64,000 nucleotides of DNA, from assembly GCA_009760855.2 (NCBI GenBank), contig WPIO01000070.1, positions 1,667,001-1,731,000 of the forward strand, written 5' to 3'. Source of the stretch: Cristatella mucedo (Eukaryota; Bryozoa; Phylactolaemata; Cristatellidae). Position numbers and translations under genes: made by a program. Of the stretch, positions 21,745 through 32,153 are shown piece by piece; the first letter of the stretch is position 1; each line of letters opens with the position of its first letter. The notes beneath the pieces are model-generated. The model did no database searches. It saw only the letters and a list, made by a program, of their open reading frames with translations, and was not told where the DNA came from.

Positions 21745-23016
21745 TATGGGTATGGAGACCTGGTTGAGGACTCTGATGTTGAACCTGTGCATGTCACCTC
21801 TAACCATGTTACGCTTGTTGAAAAGCTTGCTAGCACTACACATTCGACCGTATTTCCTTTACAGCATAAGGAAAGTGCTTCTTGCTGATGTGATTGCTAA
21901 GCACAATCCAGGCTTTCACATCTATGCTGATGAAACTCAGTTGTACCTTTGCTTTGATCCCTCCCAGCCTTCAAGCATCTCAAATCCTCTCAACTGACTT
22001 GCTGCATGTATTGATGACATCTGCACATGAATGGCAGCAAATTTACTTAAACTAAACGATGGTAAAACTAACTTATTAGTTATGGGCAAACCCAGTGCGA
22101 TTCAGAAATTGGAAAGGCTGACGCTCAAAATTGGCTCTGCCAGCATTTCTCCTGTTGAATCTGCTCGAAATCTAGGTGTCATGTTCCAAAACGACCTCTC
22201 ATTAGACGACCATATCAGCTCCACAGTCAAATCTGCCTATTTTCAGCTGTGTAACATTGCTAAAACTTGGGCTTGTTTAAATAAGGATACCACGCCTAAG
22301 TTGGTCCATGCATTTGTGACATCCCGTCTTGACTTCTGTAACTCACTGCTTGCTGGAAAACCTGCAAGTGCAATCAGGCGATTACAGACGGTGGAAAACT
22401 CTGGAGCAAGGCTTGTCTGTCTTGAGCGTCGCAGTTTCCACATTAAACCACTTCTCGCCGACCTGCACTGCCTACCAGTCAAGCAACGGATCGACTTCAA
22501 GGTTTGGTCGCTCACTTTTAGGTCCCTTCATTCTTTGGCTCCAGCTTACCTCTCAGATCTACTCCCCCATCAGGCCAAGCATCGTACCACCCGCTTTTCG
22601 GAATGCAACAGTTTACCAATACCTCGTACAAACCTCAAATCCTTTGGAGACCGTGCATTTAGTTCATATGCTCCCAAAGCCTGGAACTCCATCCCGACAT
22701 GCGTCACAACATCCCCTGACTTGACCACATTTAAAAAGAACTTAAAGACACACCTATTTAGGACAGCATTTAGTGGGTCCCGGTGATTCATCCTTCGTGT
22801 GCTTATACGTGCTGACACTGTGCATGCTGTCACTAACCACATTTGCATGCTGACCCTGTGCATGTCCCCCATAACCATGTTATTAATGTTTATCAAGCAT
22901 GATGTTACTCACGATTCAATTGCACTTTGATTGCAGCAAATTTAAAGCACCTAGAGAGAGATTGAGTTCTCTGAGGGCGCTTTATCAAGTGCATTATTAT
23001 TATTATTATTATTATA
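21745..23016 (+). mobile_element. L2-B LINE, longest plus-strand copy with 251-codon frame and (ATT)n tail
   Basis: After a worn start, a frame at about 21880 encodes LADVIAKHNPGFHIYADETQ, the reverse-transcriptase motif C in which the second catalytic Asp of YADD is Glu. Two stops follow. Then a 251-codon frame (22031-22786) encodes the rest: ANLLKLNDGKTNLLVMGKPS, LDDHISSTVKSAYFQL, LADLHCLPVKQRIDFK, and NLKSFGDRAFSSYAPKAWNS. The 3' UTR includes two GTGCATGCTG...CTAACCA elements. It ends GCACCTAGAGAGAGATTGAG, then TTCTCTGAGGGCGCTTTATC, and (ATT)n at 22994-23016. It is the best reference copy for this family here. Inactive. Confidence 0.95.
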
Positions 23017-23080
23017 ATTAGAAAGAGATTAAGTTCGTTCTCTGACGGCGTTATAAAAATGTATTATTATTATCATTGTA
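23017..23080 (+). repeat. Second L2-type tail directly after the first
   Basis: It reads AGAAAGAGATTAAGTTCGTT, CTCTGACGGCGTTATAAAAA and another (ATT)n. It is either a duplicated tail or the stub of a second insertion. Confidence 0.75.
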
Positions 23081-23284
23081 ATTGTTTGGAGTGACAATTA
23101 TAATAAGTCTTTTGTGAAGCATCTTGAGAGAAAAATATCTGGCCAGGTGCTTTACAATTTTACACGAGATTGGATGAAGAGCTTCGAACAATTTCCATCG
23201 GCGATTGATTGATTGGATCGATGGCGGATCTCATTTGGAATCCACGTTAAGCAAAAAAACAAAAAGCAAGTTAAGTCTACAGTT

Positions 23285-23665
23285 CTTCCTTACATAATAA
23301 TAACAATGATATTAACGCACTCGATGAAGCGCCCTCAGAGAACTCAATTTCTTTCTAGGCGCTTTACAATTGCTGCAAAGAAAACACGATCGATTGGTGA
23401 GTGGTATCATGCTTGATAAACAACACGAATAACATGGTTAGGGGTGACATGCACGGGGTCAGTATGCAAGTGTGATTAGTGGTTGTATGCACAGGTCAGC
23501 ACGCATAAACACATAAAGGACGAGTCACAGGGACCCACTAAATGCTGTGATAAACAGTTGCGTTTTTAATATTTCTTTTGAAATGTGGTCAAGTCAAGGG
23601 ACGTCGTGACGCAAGTCGGGAGTTTGTTCCAGGCTTTGGGAGCATCGAGTTAAATGCATTTAAAC
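23285..23665 (-). repeat. L2-B LINE 3' end, minus orientation
   Basis: A tail-like ATGAAGCGCCCTCAGAGAAC lies at the left. Then come the GGGGTGACATGCACGGGGTC element and the coding end up to about 23665. Confidence 0.9.
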
Positions 23666-23669
23666 AAGA

Positions 23670-24420
23670 GGCTGAAATTGCTTCCGTACTGGCAGATTAC
23701 GAATATCTCGAGAAATCTCAGACTATCACCTGCCGTGCCACCTTCATGGTTATAGGGCTGTGTTTGTCAAGTCTTATATAGGTCATTCTTCACATAAGAT
23801 AATCTTTATGGGACGATCTCTTTTCAATGGGTGAAATAACATTGACCTTGATTTCCAGAGAAAAATTCATGCTTCAGCTCGCCTAATTTCCCCAGGGTCT
23901 TGTCGTCTATGTACAACCGTATGATATATGCCAGAGGCAACTGCTCTTAGTACTGAATAATAATAAGCTGGCTTAAAATTTACATTGCGCTTTCATATTT
24001 TAGAGCCGAAGTCCGTACCCCACCGTGGCTTAAAGCACTGCAAAAGCATTTCTATGTTTGCTGCTCAGAGCTGTACAAAGTAGCGAGTATACTGGGTGCG
24101 TATTGTAAAAGAGCACTGTTTTTCGGGTTTAAAGATCGCTAGTCAAGGATAAATACACGATAACTATTCAAATAAATCAACTCCCAGATTAATTAACATT
24201 TAAAGCATAGTTTTAGGTTAGTAATAGTCTAAGCCATGGTACTGCATGTCACTCACTTGAATTTCTGGTTATACGCAGTACGGTAAAATACTATGCCATA
24301 TATAATCGAAGTGTGTAGCTGTGCTTAAATTATTTGAAAACGTTTTCATTTGCAAAAATTAATACAGAAAATGTTGTTTTGAACACATGCAATACCTTAA
24401 TAAAATAAAATAAAATAGAT
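23670..24420. other. Intron after the membrane-proximal exons, no gene
   Basis: AT-rich and without recognised elements. A (TAAAA)n run at about 24400-24416 lies just beyond the donor at 24427. Confidence 0.45.
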
Positions 24421-24426
24421 TCTCAC

Positions 24427-24519
24427 CTTGCCCTGATCATAGCAGAAGCGTTTGAATAAAATTATGGGTTTTTTCTTAGCTGTTGACGCATTCTCATATA
24501 GGAAATAACACTTGCTAGC
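24427..24519 (-). CDS. Receptor guanylate cyclase, probable membrane-proximal ectodomain exon
   Basis: This candidate exon is 31 codons, phase 0 at both ends. It lies between a strong acceptor (CTAAC branch-like site, then TTTTTGTCCCAG|GCT) and a good donor (AAG|GTGAGA). It encodes ASKCYFLYENAS followed by KKPIILFKRFCYDQGK. That resembles the last strands of the ANF-receptor fold, where relatives have '..DY.L.....G.....Y', shortly before the membrane segment. It joins the transmembrane exon in phase 0. It is too short to stand out as an open reading frame, so support rests on splice sites, phase and weak similarity. Transcript data would decide it. Confidence 0.6.
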
Positions 24520-24561
24520 CTGGGACAAAAACTGTGTTAGACTTGGTTATGTAATCCTTAC

Positions 24562-24595
24562 CGTGTCGTGTCCGTCAAAGAAAAAGAGGTGGGAG
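24562..24595 (-). CDS. Receptor guanylate cyclase, probable short ectodomain exon
   Basis: This is a 34-base candidate, phase 2 in and phase 0 out, encoding SHLFFFDGHDT. The sequence fits the 'F.G.v.fD..Gd' strand found near the C-terminal end of ANF-receptor domains. It is preceded by a pyrimidine-rich acceptor (TCTTCAAACTTCCATTCAG|C) and followed by ACG|GTAAGG. The intron separating it from the next exon is only 42 bases and holds an in-frame stop, so it must be removed if this exon is used. The upstream exon at 32 kb can end in phase 2, giving GRCVQGN-SHLFFFDGHDT, a good fit to the family pattern. Alternatively this could be intronic and the upstream exon could join 24519 directly. Confidence 0.5.
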
Positions 24596-24599
24596 CTGA

Positions 24600-25635
24600 A
24601 TGGAAGTTTGAAGACAGAATGAATAAGTAACGTGGTCATTACACACAACTCGCGATGTATTCTTTTCGCGGGGAAACTGAATAGCCATTACTACTGAGCG
24701 ATATTGTTATACAATAGCATGCCCCCCGCAGCAGACAGACGAAAAACCACATACATTTTTTGGCCTATTGAAAAACGTCTGTTGAAATCCGGAGCGCAGC
24801 CCGAGCGGCGACGTCTGAGGATTACTATTAATGGCCAAGCGCGGCATGATGACGTAGTGTCAGCTGACTTTGACTGGCAATAAAGAGCTGCGAGTGGATT
24901 CATTTTTGTTCGTGTTACTAGGCAATAGCATTACTATGTTCATGGACCGAGCTCCACGAGTGGACGAATAACCAATACAAACTCGTAATGCTCTCTAGCC
25001 ATTTCTACGCACGGAGTGCGCACGGTGCACGCACAAATACGCGAGTATTCATAGCACGTTTTACAATCCAATCGACGTGCGTCTATCAAAAGTTGAGTCA
25101 CCAGGCCTCAGTGCTGCAAAGCAGGACGTGATGAAAAATATTCAAGAACAAGCAGCTACCGCTGAGAAAAAGCGTTATGGTATGATGGTATCGAGATTCG
25201 TTCACAGATTTTTTTCCAGCAACATGATCACCGTCTTGGGGTCAAAATAGTTTCAAGGTAGTTGCTTATGCTATACCGACCAAATTAACTTCTCATACTT
25301 TCCTGAAAAAACTGTTCGCGACATCACCTCGTGTTTGGCTTGCCCAGAAATAAATCTCTAAAATTTACAACTTAATACAAAATTTGGTGAGTCATTTCTT
25401 ATCAAGCTTGAGTGTTTTGATTTTTGTTTTAACACATGGCTGGTTGTTAAACCACTTTAAAACTGACTTTTGTCAAAATTTATAATTTAGTCAGCCTACA
25501 GATTTTTGACTGAGACATCGTGAGTGAGTCCTTCTTGAAAACACAGTGGTCACCAAGGTCACGTTTGCGTTATGCCTTTTGTGGTAATTACGGTAATACT
25601 GTGCCAGGCGAGTGCCAAGTCAAACCAGGGGAATA
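24600..25635. other. Intron upstream of the 24.6-kb exons, no gene
   Basis: AT-rich. A minus-strand open frame at 24691-24903 has no similarity and no fitting splice sites. Confidence 0.4.
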
Positions 25636-25639
25636 TAAT

Positions 25640-25982
25640 TCAATTCCTCATAAAAATCTGAAATTCCTATGGAGACCTTTAATTCGTATGGTCCTAAAAC
25701 CTGGAACTCACTTCCAACTTGCGTCACAATATCTCCTGACCGTTTCACGTTTAACAAAAAAGCTAAAAACGCGTCTACATCGATTGATCACAGCATTTAG
25801 TGGGTCCATGTGATTCGTGCTTTTATGTGCTTTTGTATGCTTTTCACCCCTAACCATGTCATTCTTGTTGTTCATTGAACATGCTGCTGCTAAATATTCG
25901 ATCATTCTTTCTTTTCAGCAGATGTAAAGTTCCATGAAAGAGATTGAGTTATCTGAGGGTACTATATCAAACGTATTAAGCC
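25640..25982 (+). repeat. L2-B LINE 3' end, plus orientation
   Basis: It contains the blocks CYGDL.FVWS.NLELTSNLRH-like (worn FGDRAF...PKAWNSLP) and GCATTTAGTGGGTCCATGTG. The tail-like AGATTGAGTTATCTGAGGGT and TATATCAAACGTATT follow. Confidence 0.88.
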
Positions 25983-26140
25983 GAGCTGGTTTGGTCTAGC
26001 GGTTAAGGTGCTCGCCCCGACCAAGGTCTGACTGAGGTCATGGGCTCGAGCCCCGAGGCATATGTGAGGCGCCTGAATAGAGATTAGGTTCTCTTGGGGC
26101 GCTATATAGATGAATTATACTAATAATAATAATAGTATTC
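25983..26140 (+). repeat. S2 SINE, best-preserved copy
   Basis: It has a tRNA-like head with A box TGGTCTAGCGGTTAAGG and B box GGGCTCGAGCCCC. Next come GGCATATGTGAGGCGCCTGA and the L2-type tail ATAGAGATTAGGTTCTCTTG, then GGGCGCTATATAGATGAATT and (AAT)n. It is inserted exactly at the end of an L2-B tail. Confidence 0.93.
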
Positions 26141-26930
26141 TAATTTACTAATTCGCGCATGTGACTACACCATACATTCGGATTGCATAAAGTGAATGTT
26201 TAGCTGTGCATTATAGAATGAAATACTGACGAGAAGGCTTTTGATTAGTGTGTTATTTAATTACTATTGTTAATGCTACAGCGATTATTTCTGGGCAACG
26301 AATAACAATAATGAGCCTGACCAAAAAAGTCACAGTCTCAGTGAGTCAGTCAAAGCCTGTCAGCGAGTCGTTGCGGTTGAACATTTGCGCATTTGAACAG
26401 GCTTAAAGATACGGTATTTATTTTTCAAATTGAATTCAATGGACCAGTTTCATGGTTAGACTGTGATTTTTCATGAGAATTATACTAGCCGAGGTCACTC
26501 GGCATAATGTACGAACTTTGTGGCGAACTAATTGCCAGGCTTTCAGGTAAGATCAGCGAAGCAAGTGCGAACTACTTATTCCATGCTGTCTTTAGTTAGC
26601 GATGGTATGCCGGTCGGTGAGACATCGCGGTTAAGCCTCTGCATGTTAATATGCTTGCTGTTTCCATAATCTTTAGTTTTCCAATTGAATATCGTGCATC
26701 CGCGATTTTTGAGGGTAGTAAGTACAAGAACCACATAAGCACAAAGTGCAAGCACCATAGACAAAAGCCAATGTACATTCTGCATACATACCGACGTGTC
26801 CAGAGAGCTGAAGGAGGCGCCTGAAGGGGGCAACTTGATTGGGATTGAGAGAGGAGAGGGCGGTGGCAGAAGGGGATACACGAGCGTCCCCAGATGGCCC
26901 CAGAGAGTTATATATGTATGTGCGTAAATT
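26141..26930. other. Intronic sequence without a recognised gene
   Basis: No domain in any frame. Minus-strand open frames at 26576-26881 are not supported. Confidence 0.4.
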
Positions 26931-27045
26931 TACGTAACTATATATAACTATAACTGTAACTATAACTATAAAAATAAAAATATAATAATAAATATAATAA
27001 ACTATAATAATAAAAATATAAAATACAAATATACATATGCACAGC
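26931..27045. repeat. AT-rich (TAACTA)n / (AATATA)n low-complexity stretch
   Basis: Repeats of ACTATAACT followed by AATAATAAATATAATAAAC. Confidence 0.9.
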
Positions 27046-27134
27046 GTGAGAGCCATTGGGCATGGGTAGCAGAGGCGAAAGCATAGTCGCAAGGGCTAAC
27101 CTCCGGAGACCCTCAGCCGAAGACCAAGAGGATG

Positions 27135-27290
27135 GTTCTAAAAAATATAGTTCATTTGTATAGCGTCCTAAGAGAGATTAATCTCCATCAAAGCGCTTCA
27201 TATATGCCACGGGGCTTGACGACCACGAGTCCATGACATCGGCCAGAACCTTAAGCGCTCGCCAAACCAGGGCGAGCGCTTTGGGGGAGT
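27135..27290 (-). repeat. S2 SINE, minus orientation
   Basis: It reads TTTGTATAGCGTCCTAAGAG, then AATCTCCATCAAAGCGCTTC, then GGGGCTTGACGACCACGAGT, and a worn A-box end. Confidence 0.85.
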
Positions 27291-27419
27291 TAACCTCTGG
27301 AAACACGCAAGGCGAAAATGCCGAGAGCAGAAAGAGTTTGTACTTCAATACACTTCAGTATTTACGCATGCATAAGATATTTTTGCAATCAAAATATACA
27401 CAATTTACTTAATCGTATC

Positions 27420-27540
27420 GTGTAAGACGTCGTTAGAGAACTTAATCTCCATCCGGCGCGTTAAACATGGCGCAGAGCTCGAGCCACTGACCTCGGTCAT
27501 CAAAGGTGAGCACCTTACCCGTGAGACCAAACCAATGCTA
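27420..27540 (-). repeat. S2 SINE, minus orientation, truncated
   Basis: It reads GTTAGAGAACTTAATCTCCA, then AGAGCTCGAGCCACTGACCT, then an A-box remnant (CCGTGAGACCAAACCA). Confidence 0.82.
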
Positions 27541-28150
27541 GACGTCGCTTTGTTAAATCTTCATGAAGGCCTTGCACATTTTTCTTTCTTTCTAGTGCTA
27601 ATATACAATATTTGTATACTTTATATAAATCTACGTGAGCGTTCTGCTATGTATCTATTTTATTTTTCCTTCTGCCTGTAAATTTAATATCTGCCTTTCT
27701 TTTTAAGCTCTTGGACCATAGGCTTCTTTGCAAAATGGCCCTTCATATTGTCCGATTTGCTTTTATCGTATGTACGTACAGTGGTGAAATGAATTATATG
27801 CTAACGAGATAGCTTAACTCAACTGTCATAAGAGATTTGAAACCACGATACAGGCTGCTGGCCACGCCTTTGCATTGACTAAAAGTGCGATCGCGGGCTT
27901 CGTATACCGCTTTGTGCTCCTCGCTGCTACGCCGCGGTTAGTATTTCAACAATCTCTGCTCGGGTGCAAAAGCTGAGAAAAGAAGGGAAACGCGACTGCT
28001 CGCGATGTGCGGTCACCGCTGCGATCGGCAAACGACAAGCACGAATGCACAGCTCGATGCCAATGGCCGTGCCGCAACAACAAGGCACCGCACCGCCGAT
28101 CCGCACCGCCGATCACCTGTTGAAGGTCTGTCGTTAATTGCGACAGTGAT
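27541..28150. other. Intronic sequence without a recognised gene
   Basis: It changes from AT-rich to GC-rich at about 27880. No gene is seen. Confidence 0.4.
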
Positions 28151-29060
28151 GTTATCCGTCAGCTGGTGAGTCATATTGCCGAAATCCCTCCGAATCACCT
28201 AGAAATGCACGTTCCGCCGGAAGCGACTCGTGGAGTCGGCGCGCGTCTCCCGAGCGGCGGCGGCGGCGAGCGGCGCTTCGCGCGCGGCGGCTCTTGGCAG
28301 CGGCTGGGCCGAGCTGCGGCGAGGTCGGATCCGCCGAACGTACCGCAGCGGCCGCGCCGGGCTCGTAGACGAACGCAGCTGACTTGCGCCAGCAGCAGCC
28401 AACGGCCGTCGCCGCCTGTTGTCCGCCGTCCGCCACCCAAGTCCATATCGAGTAATTCCCAAGGTAGCCATGACCTTTGCTCATGCATATGTCGTATCCC
28501 GCTTGACCTGAAGCCGGATAATGGAAATTGATTATCAGCTGGCACCGCGGCTCCCCGGCGAGAGCTCGGCCCGGCCGTTTAGCATTCGCCGCCGCGTGCC
28601 GACTAAATCCTGCGCGCGCTCTGCAGGCAAACTAAGCTAGGCCTCCGTTGTTGGATCGACGCCGCCGAGATGCTGGCGCGTCGCTCGAGCTGCGCGCGCG
28701 GCGCATCGGCTGCCGCTTCCGAGTCCGCCGCTTCTTCCGGCTATCGGCTGCCGTCGGCTGCCGTGGCCGCGTGCAGCCGCGCTAACGGTGGCTACTCTCG
28801 GCGGCGGCGCAGGCCAGTCAAACGACGCAGGTGGCCCACGCGTGGCCGCGTACAGAGGTCGGCGAGGGCTAGGCGAAGTCGAACGCTTGCGCCTGCGCAA
28901 GCGTTCGACTTCGAGCCTCGTGACCGGTCGGCTTGCCAGCATGGAAATTTCTGGAATTCATGGAAGCTCTCGAGGCCAAAGTTTTTTTCGCGGCGTCGGA
29001 GCTTCGAGTTCAAGGCCGCGGGGCCCCCTCGACGGTACCGGGCACGGCCGGGCATAAGTA
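28150..29060. other. GC-rich, CpG-dense block with no recognisable gene
   Basis: About 900 bases of strongly GC-rich sequence with many CpGs lie in an otherwise AT-rich intron. Several overlapping long frames on both strands encode Ala/Arg-rich peptides, as expected from composition alone. Two halves share words such as GCGGCGGCG, GTCCGCCG and CTGCCG. It could be a CpG island (internal promoter or enhancer) or a GC-rich repeat. No domain is visible. Confidence 0.5.
28874..28913. repeat. Perfect 40-base palindrome
   Basis: The 19-base arm CGAAGTCGAACGCTTGCGC is followed by CT and then the exact reverse complement. It can form a hairpin with a 2-base spacer and lies within the GC-rich block. 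Confidence 0.97.
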
Positions 29061-29235
29061 AACAGGTTTTTAAGTTTAGCTTTAGCTTAGGGTTTAGGAT
29101 TTAGGTTTAGTACTTAATGGTTGTATGTTTTGGGCTTCCGGCTTGTAGTTTTCCGGTTATTTTACACATGTTTTTGGGTTTGAGCTTTTGGCTTTAGAGC
29201 TTAGGTCTTAGGGCTTAGGTATTAGTATTTAGGTA
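29060..29235. repeat. Degenerate TTAGG / TTTAGG-like stretch
   Basis: Words such as TTTAGCTTAGGGTTTAGGAT, TTAGGTTTAG, TTAGGTCTTAGGGCTTAGG and ATTTAGGTA recur irregularly over 170 bases. It resembles decayed telomere-type repeats but has no regular period. Confidence 0.55.
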
Positions 29236-29995
29236 TCAGAGAGAAAAAATCCAAATGGAAACGATAACTAAAAACGCGTTTTATTGAACGTAAACACAGG
29301 CACACGCTGGCGACTGTGTTGAAGAGCCTGCTATGAGCACTGTGCCTATAGAAGATATGACGTTGCTGTATTAACAAACGACTCCGTATGAGCTGCGCCA
29401 GCACGCTCGTGCGGTCGGAGCGCCATCGAACCGCCATTTTGCTCTGGAAATGCGAGCGCTATGCACGAGCGGTGCAATGGAGCTCGTCGCTCTTTGACCT
29501 CGCGGGCGTGGCCGCCGCCGCCGCTGTTATTAAAGAGCAGGAATACGTTTTCGCTCGATGGCAACTCGTGATGGCAGCTCTAGATTTTCCTTACATATCT
29601 TTAAATGCAGAAAATAGAGCTCTGTGATGTTTGATGAAATGTATAGCGAAATCTACCCGACCAAAATCAGAAATAATTGTGGGGCAGGGGCATACAAGAA
29701 GAACTGAACTCACATTTCAAATTAAGCTCCGATAAGCAAATAATGGCCAAGTTAAGGATTTTAAAAAGTGAAAAGCTACGCTGAAAATGAAGCATTTTAA
29801 AGGTCACAAGCATGCAACTCAACAAAGTTCACCCAGGTACCTCAATCTACCAAATTTAAACAAGTTGGGATGCAAGTCGCACGTGAGGCTGAGATCGGTA
29901 AATTCTTTACTTGTAGATATATTGCTTCCGATTAACATCCGGGATAACCATGGTTTACCTGATAATCTTTTCTTTTACATTTAAGTCGTCAGAGC
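29236..29995. other. Intronic sequence without a recognised gene
   Basis: Open frames at 29388-29627 (plus) and 29346-29564 (minus) have no similarity. Confidence 0.4.
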
Positions 29996-29997
29996 TT

Positions 29998-30305
29998 TCG
30001 ATAATAATAAAATGATAATACTGATACATTTGATATAGCGCCCTCAGAGAACTCATATATCTTTCCAGGCACATTACATTTGCTGCAAAGGAAGCACGAT
30101 CAAATGGTTAGTAGTAGCATGCTCAATGACAACAAGCATTACATTGGTTCTAGGTGAAATTCACAGCGTCAGTATATAAATATGGTTAGTGGCAGTATGC
30201 ACGGTGTCAGCACGCACAAGCATATCAATTACGAATCGTTTGACCCCCTAAATGCAGTATAAGTTGATGCGTTTTTAGTTTTTTTAATGTGGTTAAAATC
30301 TAATT
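29998..30305 (-). repeat. L2-B LINE 3' end, minus orientation
   Basis: It has an (AAT)n-like run, then ATATAGCGCCCTCAGAGAAC and the GTGTCAGCACGCACAAGCAT element. The coding part is lost. Confidence 0.88.
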
Positions 30306-30790
30306 TCAAACACATTCGTCTTTTGAAAGGTATCATACACTAATATTTAATTGTTGGACAAATTTTAAAAGTATTTTCTTGACTTTTCCCCTTAAGTGTC
30401 TTCTGTCGCTATACAAATGAGATTGTTAAATTAGCTATGCAGTAAATTGTAATTACCTATGCAGTAAATTAATTATCTTCCCAACTCAGTAACATTCATG
30501 TAGCTCTCCTTGTAGATGAGATGATTCTTGTTGTCTACCAGATTCTTACCAAGAGACTTAGATTTAAGCGTAGGGTTGAACTCTATCTAGGGAAACACGT
30601 ACTTAATCTCAATAGTTTTCACGGATTTTTCTGAAGAGATACGCGTACTCACAATAATATTAGACGTTGAAGGGGTAAGCTACGCCTGCACAATCAAGGA
30701 GCGTATCAGATCACGCCCAGTAAACCAACAAAAGTAAGCTAGGCTAGCCATTTGAATAATTCTAAGTTATGACGTGCAACGCTTCGCAAC
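30306..30790. other. Intronic sequence without a recognised gene
   Basis: AT-rich; nothing recognised. Confidence 0.4.
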
Positions 30791-30794
30791 ACCA

Positions 30795-31757
30795 GGAATA
30801 ATAATAATAATAATAATGCACTTGATAAAGCGCCCTCAGAGAACTTAATCTCTTCCTAGGCGCTTTAAATTTGCTGCAAAGTGAAATGCAATTGAATGGT
30901 AAGTAAAATCATGCTTGAAAAACAAGCAAAAATGAATAATATGGTTAGGGGTGACATACACAGGGTCAGCATGCAAATGTGGTTAGTGGCAGCACGCACG
31001 GTGTCAGTACGCATTAGCACATGAAAGACGAATCACAGGGACCCACTAAATGCTGTCCTAAATAGGTGTGATTTAAAGTTCCTTTTAAATTTGGTCAGGT
31101 CAGGGGATGTTCTGACGCTGGTTGGGAGGGAGTTCCAGGCTTTGGGAGCATATGAACTAAATGCACGGTCTTCAAAGGATTTAAGGTTTGTACGAGGTAT
31201 TTGTAGGCTGTTGGATTCCGAAAAGCGGGTGGTACGATGCTTGGCCTGATGGGGTAGTATATCTGAGAGATAGGTTGGAGCCATAGAATGAAGGGACCTA
31301 AAAGTGAGGGACAAAACCTTGAAGTCAATCCGTTGCTTGACTGGTAGCCAGTGCTGGTCGGCGAGAGGTGGAGTAATGTGGCAACTGCGACGCTCACGAC
31401 AGACAAGCCTAGCTGCAGAGTTTTGCACCGGCTGCAATCGCCTGATCGCACATGCTGGTGGGCCATTAAGCAGTGAGTTGCAGAAGTCGAGAAGGGATGT
31501 CACGAATGCATGGAACAACTTAGGCGTGGTATCCTTATCTAAATAAGCCCGAGTTTTAGCAATGTTATGCAGCTGAAAATAGGCAGATTTGACTGTGGAG
31601 CTGATATGGTCGTCTAACGAGAGGTCACTTTGGAATATGACACCTAGATTTTGAGCTGATTCAACTGGAGATACGCTGGCAGAGCCAATTTTGAGAGTCA
31701 GCCTTTCCAATCTCTGAATCACATTGGGTTTGCCCATAACTAGTAAGTTAGTTAGGA
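30795..31757 (-). mobile_element. L2-B LINE, minus orientation, long open C-terminal frame
   Basis: The tail is at the left: (AAT)n, then TAAAGCGCCCTCAGAGAACT. The minus-strand frame 31893-31033 then encodes NLLVMGKPNVIQRLERLTLK, LDDHISSTVKSAYFQL, VKQRIDFKVLSLTFRSLHSM and SYAPKAWNSLPTSV up to its stop. The LINE part begins near 31757, and the first 45 codons of the open frame are host sequence. It is 5'-truncated after the reverse-transcriptase core. It is close to the 39.1-kb copy, so the two are probably recent. Confidence 0.93.
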
Positions 31758-32150
31758 ACCACAGCTGCCTGTGGAGGATGCAGCATCTTCGGCCAAAAGA
31801 ATGGTTCTTTCGTAATGTACTGCATGAGTGAAACCACCGGTTGCATAGCTGTTTGAAAGTGACTGACGTGCATCGCAGCAAAATCGATGGCACTTTAGCA
31901 GAGGAAGCCTGAAGATGCAGCTGTACAACACAGACGAACCGGCCTACAGCAGCACAGATCAGGCACCGTGCTCAGCTTCGCTGGCCATTGAGTACAGAGA
32001 GCCAGCTGTTCTTTCCTACTCGCAGTGCCAGTTTCGTCCCCTGCACGCACCGCCAGCTGCACGCAGTGCCAGCTGCGTCTCCTGCACGCAGTGCCAGCTG
32101 CGTCTGTGCCAGCCAGCGAGCGCTTCGGTGGATGGCTGCGTAGCTACAGG
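31758..32150. other. Intronic sequence with CAGTGCCAGCTGCGTC tandem words
   Basis: Between about 32020 and 32110 a unit like GCACGCAGTGCCAGCTGCGT recurs about four times with changes. Plus-strand open frames here are low-complexity. Confidence 0.55.
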
Positions 32151-32153
32151 TAC

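Noticed and set aside
28166-29104. Several 90-144-codon frames in the GC-rich block
   Set aside because: Ala/Arg/Pro-rich in all frames, as expected from composition. No domain and no consistent splice sites.
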